From Stenocarpella maydis (Eukaryota > Ascomycota > Sordariomycetes > Diaporthales > Diaporthaceae), in contig NQMI01000231.1 of the NCBI GenBank assembly GCA_002270565.1, forward strand, positions 1-44,817: a stretch of DNA of 44,817 nt. Reading direction: 5' to 3'. The translations under genes were made by a program, and so were the position numbers. The notes under the pieces were generated by a model that ran no database searches, was not told the origin of the DNA, and worked only from the letters and a program-made list of their open reading frames with translations. Positions 12,501 through 22,380 of the stretch are shown here, one piece after another; within the stretch, counting starts at the first letter, position 1, and every line of letters starts with the position of its first letter.

Positions 12501-14060
12501 CGAGCGGCTCGACCTATCTGTGCGCGACCAAGCGGAGAGGCTCAGACGCGTGGCATATACTCACAAGAGGTTGCTGCGAAGCAGGAGACGGAGCAGATTT
12601 GAGGCGTCATCTTCCTCTTCGGAGGACTCCTCGAGCGATAATTCGGTTTCACGGGACGACGATGACTCCAGTAATGACACCTCGGTGAGGACGAAGCCAA
12701 GGAACAAGGTAGAAGAGGCAAGGGCCAATGGGAGAAGGGTGAGAAGTTTAGGGGAGCTTAGGAGTGAATCACGCCTGAGCGGGGGCAACGGAAACCATGA
12801 GGATGGTACTGGTATCGCCCAGAAAAACACCTGCACTGACCTAATTCTATATTGTGGGGTCGATAAGACCAGATCTCCCGATGTGGATATGGCCGGGAGT
12901 CCTATTATTAGGCTGCCTGCATCTCCAATCTCAGAATCTGATCAAGACCGAGAGAGCAATCGGAGAAAGTCTATGGAGAATCAGGTACGAAACCCACTGA
13001 AGCCATGAAGAGGTCTATTACATTACTGATGCAAGAACAGGAGCCCAATCCCGAACAAAGTCACACCTATCCCGATGAACAGAACTGTCATCTGACTGCT
13101 GAGCCAGACGAGGTAGATGGCCAGCTTGGCGGAACTAAGCCGGCTGCCTCTGGTAGAGGCACCAGTGAGGCCCGAGGACCGGGGGTCATCGTTGGCACAA
13201 GTGATCGGCCTCGGGATAATAGCGAGCTTCAATCAAAGGAGCAGAATAAAAGGATCGCAAGCCGACCATCTCTGGCAAGGCCTCCTTCGTCAAGCAGATA
13301 TGCCAGTCCGAGGCAGTCTATTTATGACTCCGTAGGGGTCTGGGACGAATTAGACGAGTTGGGGAGGAAGCGAGACCACAGAAGGGTCATCATCGACCCA
13401 GGTCCAAGTAGTGCACACACCGTCTCACCAAGGCCACGCTCTCGGCCATCGTCAACGCAGGTCTATGATGATATCCATCCGCCGGGAAGGCGTACTTCTT
13501 GGCGAGACAGCCCTGTTGCACCCTCTCGCGGGGAACAGCCAGGAGCACCAACAAAACGCCCTTCCCTCGTCATCGACGCTGATGGACGACCTCGGCCAGT
13601 TCGAACAACGAGCGAAGCTCCCCGCAGCTACCCAGGTGATCCACTTAGCAGCAAATATCACCGTGTGGTACGCGGCGAAGTCGCCGACAGAGGTCGTTCG
13701 ATCCCGGAAATATCACCTCCTGCTGCTGGGCTGCGCTCGCGACCGCATTCTATAGGGGCCATGGGTACCGAGACCAATACTCACAGCCGGATGCCAATAC
13801 CGACTATCTCTGAGAAGCCATCTGATGGAGGTAGGGAGAGGGCCAGGGACGACTTGCGGAGAAACAAGCGGTCGTCAACATTGCATGAGAATCCAGAGGA
13901 GGAGAAGGACACCGGCCCAGGACGGGGATCCTCGGACCCTAAGCCTGAAGAAAAGAAGACCGAGGGCTCGAACTCCCAAGAAGCATTGGGTCCTGAGCAG
14001 GGGGATTCAAGAAGTGAGTCGAACGAAGAACTAGATTTTTCGGGCAAGGAGATGGCCTGA
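9600..14060 (+). CDS. Uncharacterised large RS-rich, coiled-coil protein (about 1447 aa)
   Basis: Function unknown. Three exons, 9600-10823, 10885-12984 and 13041-14060, join in phase 0 through 61-nt and 56-nt introns. In order: an Arg/Tyr-rich N-terminus; a short charged coiled coil at about 100-135; a helical segment at about 175-225 (DYDAELEEFCRLQRLGNFGAAEDYF); an Arg-Ser dipeptide tract at about 266-285; a long alpha-helical conserved-looking core at about 355-745 (YNELQLLYHNWRLLKA onward); a long E/R/K coiled coil at about 815-960; a Ser/Asp tract near 985-1010; and a disordered tail. RS tracts are typical of splicing and nuclear-speckle proteins, but no RNA-binding domain is visible. 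The helical segments recall TPR-like repeats without a clear match. A possible AATAAA poly(A) signal lies at 14256-14261. The next gene converges on it. Confidence 0.72.
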
Positions 14061-14359
14061 AACTGACCTTTGGTGCCACAGAGTCAACGGTTACTGACCC
14101 AGGGCCGAGCGGCGAGTAGTTTGAATCATATTGCTGGGACAGTTGATGGGATTTTCTGCAGCCAAGGGAACAAAAGCTTTGCTGTATTTAATATGTCATC
14201 TATGGCATACTATATCGGACCATGAACCATTTTCCTGCACCCTGAAGAAAAATCTAATAAAATACGAACACTATTCTTATAGTATAGTGAACCACTCATC
14301 CCGAACAGTGTACTCACGGGGCCAAACGATCATTATTTAGTCAGGTGGCCATTTCACCA

Positions 14360-15634
14360 TCAGTAACCCTCCTTCCGGTTGACCTTGTTGGTAAGCTCCT
14401 TGCCCTGACTCAGCCGCTGCAGATTCAGCTTCACAATCGCCCAGACCCGCTCAAAGTAGCTTTCTGAAGCAGCGCTGATATGAGGGGTGATGACAACGTT
14501 CTTCGCGCTCCACAGAGGGTGCCCCTCAGGAAGAGGCTCCGGGTCCGTGACGTCCAGCGCAGCACCGCGGATAAGCCCCTTGTCGAGGGCCTCGATCAGG
14601 TCCTCCGTGTTGACGATGGGGCCACGGGCGATGTTGGAAACGAAGGTCCGTTTCTCCGAGAGCACCTTGAATTCGGGCGCCGAGATGAGGCCCGTCGTCT
14701 TCTCCGTCAGAGGCATGGCGATGACGAGCAGGTCCAGCCCGGAGCCGAGGAACTCGTGCAGCTGCTCCGTGGTCTCGCCGAAGTACCACCTGGACGGGAA
14801 CTTGCCCTCCGGATCCCCGAGCCCCGGGGGGTGGTACGTCTCGTCCCTCTTCGATTCCGGGGTCTTGCGCTCGTGGAGGGTGTAGGCGTGGACTTCCATC
14901 CCTAGGGCTGTGGCCACACGGGCGGTTTGCCTTCCGATCGCGCCGTAGCCGAGGATACCACTATATTGTGGTCAGGGGGGAGGGGGTGGAGAGTTCTGCT
15001 GGCTTCGATGTCTACTTACACTCTCTTCTTGACAGCATCATACGTTGGCTCACTGCTCCTGTCCCATTTGCCGGCTCTTTGTTTGTCCAGATAGGACGTC
15101 ACTTAAGCACGCTTAGGTGGTTGCGAACAAGATCGACGGCAGGATTTGATGACTTACGATGATGTTGAAAGCCCAAGTATGTGGCAATGATCCACTCAGA
15201 TATCTGCGGTCTGGATGCATCAACTGTCAGCTGCCGCGCTGTGTAACACTTGGTGTAATAGTATAATACTAGTAGGCTCACCCGTGAACGCCATTTGCAG
15301 TGCAGAAAGCTATGTCCGTATCCTTGTATAATGGGTCCGACACCACCAGGTTTGCGCCAGCGGATGACAGCTGGACGTATTCGAGGTTCGGGACGTCGTC
15401 CTTGTCGGGCAGGCCCTCCCGGGAGTACCCCGTCACGAGGATCGTCACGTCCTTCCACTCCTCCTTCGTGACATCTTTGACGCCGCTGCTGACCTGGACC
15501 TCCAAGCCTGGGTAGCGGCTCTTTAGCTCGTCGACATCCTCCTTGGATGGCTTGAACGTTGGCAGGCCGGCGAGGAGCTTGTGGCCCCTGAGCGTTTTGT
15601 TTGGGGGCTGCTGGCCGGACCGAATGATTGTCAT
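14360..15634 (-). CDS. D-isomer specific 2-hydroxyacid dehydrogenase
   Basis: NAD(P)H-dependent reductase of 2-oxoacids such as glyoxylate, hydroxypyruvate or related acids; the exact substrate is not evident. Four exons on the minus strand (15634-15282, 15210-15158, 15101-15020, 14960-14360) give 362 aa with all frames continuous; introns are 71, 56 and 59 nt. The Rossmann motif GILGYGAIGRQTA lies at about 164-176. The catalytic triad residues are Arg275 (NIARGPIVN), Glu304 (DPEPLPEGHPLW) and His323 (ITPHISAAS). The substrate-domain block NGVHGPQISEWIIATY is restored by the first splice. An in-frame ATG at 15739 would add an N-terminal extension that could be a targeting peptide; 15634 fits the family better. 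Confidence 0.92.
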
Positions 15635-16525
15635 GGTGCGTGGTCTCGTGGATTGCAGGGCTTGGCAAATGCGGTTACAGAGAACGAGATGGTGGCCAAG
15701 ACAACTTTCTAGGTTGATACCGTGGGATTTGAGATGCATCGAAGTCGAGAACAAACCTTATTAACGTCAGCGTCGGGACAGCGGCAGTGCAGCGGCAGCG
15801 GCAGCGGCAGTGCTTGATACGCATTGCGGGGCCGAAGTCGTCAACTCCAGTGGTCATTGCGCCAGAGGGTTTAGTAATGCTACCGGAGATAAGCCCAAGG
15901 GGTCTAAACCGCATCTCCCCGTTTCGAAGCTTTACCCAAAGGTGGCATGCTGTGCATGTAAACAACCGAGCAGTCATTTCAAGATGCACTTGCGATACTA
16001 GCATGAAATCATCTACTCGGTTGTACTCAGCTCGTAGCACACGTCTTGTGTCGCTGAGTGAGTGCATTTAGTCCGGTCGGGTCATTTTTGATTTGCAGTA
16101 ACACTGCTTCTGCAGCTAGCCCTCTGGCTACTAGTAGGTAGTAGGAATTTGGCACTTGCATCCATGGTCCGCCAGAGTTGAATAATATGTATTGTGCTGC
16201 CACCAGACGGGCAGTGATGCGTGCAGTGCGATTTATGCATCTAAAATTCCACGAGATGAGGTTCAATCCCGTGCCTAGTGTCAAGAAATCCAGTCGAAAT
16301 TGACGAGTATCTCCGTAGGACTACTTAATCTTTGGGGCAACACCTTTTACGGATCTAAATGCTTTGCAGTTTCCCAGAACCACCGTCCCAGATAGTCCAA
16401 GACAAGATGTGATATGTAAAGAAGGCCACTAGAGAGTTGGACCCAACGGGAATCCCTCTACGGCGACTTCTGGAGAATGTACATGAAATCGAAAGCCCGT
16501 CTTTTGCGCAATCTCAGGGGTTCGT
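15635..16525. other. Intergenic region between two minus-strand genes
   Basis: Promoter side of the 2-hydroxyacid dehydrogenase and 3' side of the GH7 gene. A short (ggcagc)n-like run lies at about 15781-15811. Nothing else is recognised. Confidence 0.5.
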
Positions 16526-18491
16526 TTAGGCAGGACCATCGTAGGTAGAGCCGATAGGTCCAAAGCGAATGTTGGACCAGACAACCTGGCTGTGATGGTT
16601 GTTAGTGATTATGATAGTGACTTGGTGTAATGGGGATACATGACTTACGCGTTGGGAAACTGGGCCTCGGTCTCGGATGGGACTCCGGAGTCCGTTGGGC
16701 AATCGCCACGAGCTGAGCCAGGCAGACCCGCCTTCTCGGGTGGGTAGGTAGAGTCGAGCCACAGCATGTTGGAGTGGTGCTGTGGATCCATATAGTCAGA
16801 ACGAGGACTCTGCTAGGTCGCACGGTGAGGTGAAGGAATGAAACTTACGTCGTTCCAGATGGACATGACCAGAACCATGGGAAGGGCGAGGGCCTCGTTG
16901 AGCCTGGGGAAGCCGCCAACCTCCTCGAAGCGGTTGAACTCATCGAAGACGGTGTGCTGGTTGGAGCAATACTCCGGGGTGATGTCCGCAGTGTCGGAGA
17001 TGCCCTGCATGGAATACGTTAGAACTACTGGACGACTTCGCTCTGGAAGCATATCCATCCCTATAACTGACCTCGTATTTGGGAGCTGGCATCTCGATCG
17101 TCTTGCCGTCTTGGATGAAGAACTGGGTAAGCTTGTTCTGGCTGAAGCGGGTGACGACACTGACGAGCAAAGGTCAGTCCCATGTCTGGTGCCCCGCGTA
17201 CCAATGGGCTTCTTCTCCGTTGCGGAACTTACGTGAACTTCTTGGTTGTGTCGACAACCTTACCCGCGCCGTAGAAGTCGGTATTACCCAGGCGGTATGG
17301 GTTATAGTCGCAGCCGTTGGCATCGCAGCCGCCAGCAAAGCGGTCCTCGGAGTAGGTACCTCCGCACTCATTAGTCTCGCAGACGTGGTACTCGTTGTTC
17401 TCACACGCGTGAGGAGTCAGGGCGAAAGAGTGCGAGTTGGACTCCCTGTTCATAAAGTTAGCCACATCATTCCGTCTCTCAGTGACCCTGCTGTACTTAC
17501 CAAACGTCGATTTCCGCGCAGCATGCGCCTGGTATTGGGAGTCAGCTTTCAAAGAACCGAATAAGAAGTTTCATTTGTCAAACACAGCGTGAAACAGGAC
17601 ACAGGATGGCATGGCTGTTGAGACATAGTGCTCCGAAGCGGGTTAATACTGTCTCCAGGAGCTGCTTACCAAATGGACCTATGCCCGAGTTGGGGTCACT
17701 GGAGGATGATTGCCAGCCCTCAACGTTGGCCTTTCCACCGACGAACTTGAGATCGCGCGCACATTGTCTGAAGCGCCGGGAGTCAGCTACTAGATAATCA
17801 AGTAACAAGTTTCATTCGAACGTAGAGGGGGGCGGGGCGCAGTATGCCCACGACCCTGAGGCACAGGCCAGAGAAGGGGAGTAGCTTTTCAAAGAGAAAA
17901 AACATATCCAAGAGTTGCTTACGAATCACAGTAACCAGTACCGTACTTGGCACCCGCAGAGTTGCTTGGGAACGAGGCGACACCGCCGTCTTCCTCCATA
18001 GCTACGAAGTATAAGGCCGAGTTGAGGCCACACTCAACGGTGGACAGGTCGACGTCAAAGGCGAACTCGTTGCCCAAGAGGTTGAACATCTGGTACTTGT
18101 CGGCGCCGTTCATCAGGTAGAACCGCGAGCCGACGTTCTTGCCGTACTGGTGCTCAGTGACAAACTTGAGCGTCAGGGCGTCGCCGCTGGTCGAGGCGCC
18201 GTATGTCCCGGTGTAGTCGGCACCCTCAACTGCGCAGCCCTCGGCGCACTCCTCGGCGGTGGTGCAGACGTTGGTCCACGCGTTACCCTCGTAGCAGCCC
18301 TCGCTGCCCCCGACGGTGTGTACCCATCGCCAGTTGGCGTCGATGACGACCTCGGCGTTGGTGTTCGTGCAAGACCCGGAGGCGCAGTTCTGCCAGGTGA
18401 TCCGGGGGTGCGTCTCGGATTGGAGGGTGCCGGCCTGCTGGGCCTCGACCGCAGCCGCGAGGAGGGCGATTGTGATAGTTTTCGAGAACAT
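16526..18491 (-). CDS. Secreted GH7 cellobiohydrolase (reducing-end type), no CBM
   Basis: Retaining exo-glucanase that releases cellobiose from cellulose reducing ends. Eight exons on the minus strand: 18491-17923, 17767-17670, 17528-17501, 17445-17233, 17159-17072, 17004-16849, 16779-16649 and 16589-16526. They give 448 aa. A signal peptide of about 17 residues ends at VEA, leaving an N-terminal Gln as in other Cel7 enzymes. The catalytic motif EIDVWE has Glu228, Asp230 and Glu233 in the precursor (about 211/213/216 mature, matching the known 212/214/217). It is split between a 28-nt exon and the next one. [19 protein letters not shown] and the C-terminal FGPIGSTY block are standard. There is no linker or CBM1 after the catalytic domain. 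Seven introns is many for this family, and the first two (155 and 141 nt) resemble each other. A TATA box lies upstream. Confidence 0.96.
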
Positions 18492-18580
18492 GGTGGAAAA
18501 TCTATCAATTCCTATAGTACTGGTGAGTTATCCGTGGTTGCTTGTCAGCATATTGGAAGTTGTCTCATGGCAGCGGTAGT

Positions 18581-18590
18581 GTTTATATAG
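18581..18590 (-). promoter_or_regulatory. TATA box of the GH7 gene
   Basis: On the minus strand the sequence reads CTATATAAAC about 90-100 nt upstream of the GH7 ATG, a suitable TATA position for a strongly induced cellulase gene. Some SYGGRG-type (CreA-like) hexamers occur further upstream, for example near 18731, but such short sites are expected by chance. Confidence 0.6.
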
Positions 18591-18599
18591 GTCTCTAGT

Positions 18600-19931
18600 T
18601 GACGGGATCATCTCTCCTCGCCCATGACTGCCACGGAGGGAACACGACTGCTGAGTTGGTTTGGCTGCGCACTTGCGTATCAGAGCCAAGCGTAGGTTCT
18701 AATGAGATCTACTACAAATAAAGTGCCAACGCGGAGGGACGGCCCTCTCGACCGCTGCCAAGTGGGCGAGCTCCATGATGATAACTCTGTCCAAATTCTC
18801 CCAAACACAGGGGCATCACCGCTGAGGAGAAAAGCGAAGCATGCCCCAGGGGTTATACTACCACAGATTCAGCTACCGGATTGCTACCACGGAGGGAGTG
18901 CTCGCGGTCTCGGCAGCCTCGGCGTACTCGGCGCCCTTGGCGGCCGAAGCTTGGTTGTGTATCGAGAATATCCGGTCATTCCATCGGGCTCAGGACCCCC
19001 GTAAAGAGCGCTCGAGTGGAGGAATACACAGTAAAATGCTCCCTGTCGTCCATAACCGGCGGCTACAACTGACGGCTGATTCAGGATCACGCGCAATTTG
19101 TCGTTGGCCGAGTTGAGGATCGGTAACCGGGTACTACCGGTGGAACCGATGTCAGCGGCGACCGAAACGGGTGCCTTGAATCAATATACCACTCGCCCAT
19201 GTCTAGGTGTGTAAACGTCACGGATAAAGTTTTTGGGTCCTGTGGGTAGCAACCGTGAACAGCCCATGCAATCGCCCTGAGTCTAACGTAGTTAGAGCAA
19301 TGCTATGTCGCTCGAGAGAGGCATAGTACACCGATATCGTATTAGATTGTCATAATTGGCTATAAGGCGTTTGGATATCCAAGGACTTCTCGTACGTTAT
19401 CACACTATAAGAGCATTCTGATTTATAGACAGTCGAACATCGAGGGACCTCTGCCCTAACAATGTTCTGTATTGAGTGTTGAAAGTTCCCCCTTTCGGCC
19501 TTTCAAGCCAACAATATCGAGATGCAAACAGCTGAATCTCATTCAGGTAGGACCAAGAAGTAGTCACACTCTTGTTCTGTGTTGCTTTTGGTTTTATTTC
19601 TGTTGTTGGTTTCGCTGTCCTTGCTTGGGGAGCCAAGCGAAGGAACACTTGGAGCTGCCAGTGTCGGTCAAAGAGCCTCGAACAAATGACACCTAGGTAG
19701 ATATGCTGATAGGGCTTACCAAATAGAATCTGTGAGTCTTTAAAGCGCCGTTTATATTTTGTTATTAATTTCATGGCTCAATTATATCGCTCAGGCGTTT
19801 ATCCGTTCTTAGGGCTGGGGCACTGAGGGCCGCGTACTATGTCTGCAGCATTGAACGAGCCTGAGTGAATAAGGCGGTTTATATTGTTGGAAAATATAGT
19901 GGCTGCGTGTTGCCGAACTGAAGACAGAAAG
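18600..19931. other. Intergenic region, nothing recognised
   Basis: GH7 upstream DNA and spacer. Small frames at 18702-19116 show no domain or splice-supported extension. Confidence 0.5.
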
Positions 19932-20302
19932 CAGTTAATATTACCCTATCCAGCTTTTCAGGAATGCTCACCTAGCTTTTAACATTAGCCTATCCAGTAT
20001 AGAAATCCTTATAAAAATTACAAAGTTCCTAATTACTTCTGGAATAAATCAACTAGCTACCCCGCATTCTGCTTTAACCATCTGGGCCCCTGACCCTTTA
20101 AGCCCTTCCCCAATCCTCTGGGCCGTCGGCGCGCCCAGCGGAAGCCCCTCCGCGAAGGCCCTCCGGGCACGTGGAGGCCCTTCTTCTAGGCGCGCTAAGG
20201 GGCATTGGGACGGGGGATTTTAGAGAAAAGAGAGGAGGGTTATAAGAATTTATGGTAGGTTGCACGCTTAATTCCTTGTACTGGGTGGGGAGACGTTGAC
20301 TG
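19932..20302. mobile_element. Decayed hAT-type MITE (copy A)
   Basis: The left end starts cagttaatattaccctatcc and continues with cagcttttcagg, a C-to-T degraded form of the terminal inverted repeat of the intact copy at 36511-37015. The right end reads cttgtactgggtgggg ... acgttgactg, the matching inverted end with an internal deletion. The interior is GC-rich at 20100-20210 and unlike the other copy. Flanking octamers (acagaaag on the left, gatacgaa on the right) do not match, so no target duplication is preserved. Confidence 0.65.
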
Positions 20303-20550
20303 GATACGAAGTGATGGGAGTCGACGGCACAGCGAGTATGTGTGTTTAGAGTTAGAGGATCAGAGGGGTGTTTCCTGCTTGCGGATGGCTCGGAAGTATA
20401 ATTTTGGACCAAACCTGCTGAAGTTGGGGGTGCCTCAGCAGCAACCAATGCTCAGACCAATAATTAAGAGCACCATTCCCGGTGCAAACTAGAAAAATAC
20501 CTCCATGTAAACCACTTCTGTCGGGCTTGACCTCGATACCAAGATCAAAA

Positions 20551-21594
20551 ATGGCTGCCACGCCGGATCACGGAACTGCCAAACGGCAAGATGGAGACAA
20601 CCGGTCAAAAGACCCGGCGCTGGTCCCCGTGACCTACTACCCCGTCCGCACACAGCAGCAACACGCGCGAATGCGGCAGCGCATGGCCGGGAAGCCCTAC
20701 GCGCACTACTTCCACGACTCTCCACTCTACATCCGCCGCGAGGCGCTCGACGCCATCCCGAGGCCAATCGCCGACCCAGAAAAGAACGTGCTACCCCTCT
20801 CACAGATCGGCAGGCTGCTGGAGCCGGGCGACCACAGCGTCGAGAACGGCTGGTACGTCTGCCCGGACGGCACGGGCTACGTGACGTCCAAGACGCAGTT
20901 CCCGGGGTGCACCGGCGACATGATCGACTGGTGGTTCTGGTGGCACAGCGTCGAGGGGGAGAGATACGCGCTGTGGTACCCGCATAACCACTGCGACGTG
21001 AGGTCCACGTACGCGAGGCGGGCGGCGAGCAGGTTCACGCCTGTTGCGAAGAGGGACCCGGGCACGGGCAGGACGCTTCCCATACTCGAGAGAGAGGATG
21101 TGCCCCACCGGGATAAGTGGCTCGGGTCGACGCACACCGTCAGCGAGTTTATCGGCCCGCGGCATATGGAGCTGCGGATCGAGTTCAAGGAGCCCAGCTA
21201 CTTTGGCCTCGGCACCTGGGAGGAGCTCAAGAAGGCAGGGTATGAGGCGGCGGTGTGCGGGCTCCTATGGGACAAGAGCCTCCCGTTGAAGGTCGGGGAC
21301 ATGATTCACCTCTGGAGGAAGACCGAGGACGGGCTGGAGCTCAGGAGCCGATATTACCTTGCGCATGAGGTATACGTGGACGTCTTCGGGCTGAAGGTGT
21401 TCGTGAGCTGGATTGGTGGTCTACTGGGCGTCAAGCGTGTGGCAGGGATAGAGAAGGTTGCCTATGAGCAGCTGTTGCATGACCAGACGGAGTTTACTAA
21501 CCTGGCAAGCTTCCTCCCCGAGATCTACAGAGAATTTGCGCACAGAAAAGGCCAAGGGATACCATCACCAAGAGCGCAGAGAGCCCGGATCTAG
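20551..21594 (+). CDS. PhlG-like (DAPG hydrolase family) protein
   Basis: Single exon of 347 aa, starting at the first ATG of the frame. It resembles PhlG, the zinc-dependent C-C hydrolase that cleaves 2,4-diacetylphloroglucinol in pseudomonads. Family blocks seen are NGWYVCPDGTGYVTSKTQFP, GDMIDWWFWWHS (Asp126 to His132), RYALWYPHNHCDVR, KWLGSTHTVSEFIG and a C-terminal YYLAHEVYVDVFG that may supply late metal ligands. No signal peptide is seen, so it is probably cytosolic. No polyketide synthase or phloroglucinol gene is nearby. The substrate in this fungus is unknown; assignment rests on the domain and not on activity. Absence of introns is notable against the intron-rich neighbours. Confidence 0.82.
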   Translation: MAATPDHGTAKRQDGDNRSKDPALVPVTYYPVRTQQQHARMRQRMAGKPYAHYFHDSPLYIRREALDAIPRPIADPEKNVLPLSQIGRLLEPGDHSVENGWYVCPDGTGYVTSKTQFPGCTGDMIDWWFWWHSVEGERYALWYPHNHCDVRSTYARRAASRFTPVAKRDPGTGRTLPILEREDVPHRDKWLGSTHTVSEFIGPRHMELRIEFKEPSYFGLGTWEELKKAGYEAAVCGLLWDKSLPLKVGDMIHLWRKTEDGLELRSRYYLAHEVYVDVFGLKVFVSWIGGLLGVKRVAGIEKVAYEQLLHDQTEFTNLASFLPEIYREFAHRKGQGIPSPRAQRARI

Positions 21595-22380
21595 GCACCA
21601 GTTACTAATGCTATGATACTCGAGCCTCTTAAAAACCCAAGTATATGCGTGAACATATGGCAAACTAGCTTATCTCAGTATTTAAGGGTAAAGCGAAACA
21701 TGTAAATACCCTATGGTATTATATGTTATTCATGGCATACCTGTTTTGTGCAGATATCCATATCCTTAGGTACAAAGCCCTTCCCTCACCGAGCTGGCTT
21801 CCTGTGAGCATCTATACGCCATGAGCGGAACCATTGGTGGCCGTTGAGGAGGTGGGAACGAACTAATGTACCTCGGGGGCGGGGCATCGACCGGGCCCGG
21901 AGCTGCAGCTCAAGCTGGCGCCACTGCAGCTCAGCACACCCCAGGCGAGCTCCAATCGCATGGCATCACGACTGAAACGGATGACGACTGCTTGCTACCT
22001 GGAGTCAATGCGATCATCATGATTGCATCGATGCTTATGGGATAGGTTCGGTGCAAAAGGGGCCCATGAAGCACGTTGCGCTTGCGCCTACCCAGCTGCC
22101 GAATGCGTATAGTGTACTTAAGTATACTTGCGAGCGTTGGGCGCCCGACAGGCTTACGATCAGAGTGCCAGAACTGACTCTCCGGATCCAACGGGTGCGT
22201 TTTGAGGCCACGTCAGATCATCGCGCGCAACTGTACTCCGTAATCCGAGGGGTTTGTAGCTCGGGCTGTAGGCTTGTCCCACCCGGGCCTACAGCATTAA
22301 CGAGCTCTCTCCCCTGACCAGTTTCCATTGCTTCTTTCCCTCCTCCAACCCCATACTGCTCTGCTCGTCGAGCCTCCACA
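21595..22380. other. Intergenic region
   Basis: 3' UTR of the PhlG-like gene and promoter of the fasciclin gene. A short palindrome (gtgtacttaagtatac) lies near 22112. No gene recognised. Confidence 0.5.
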
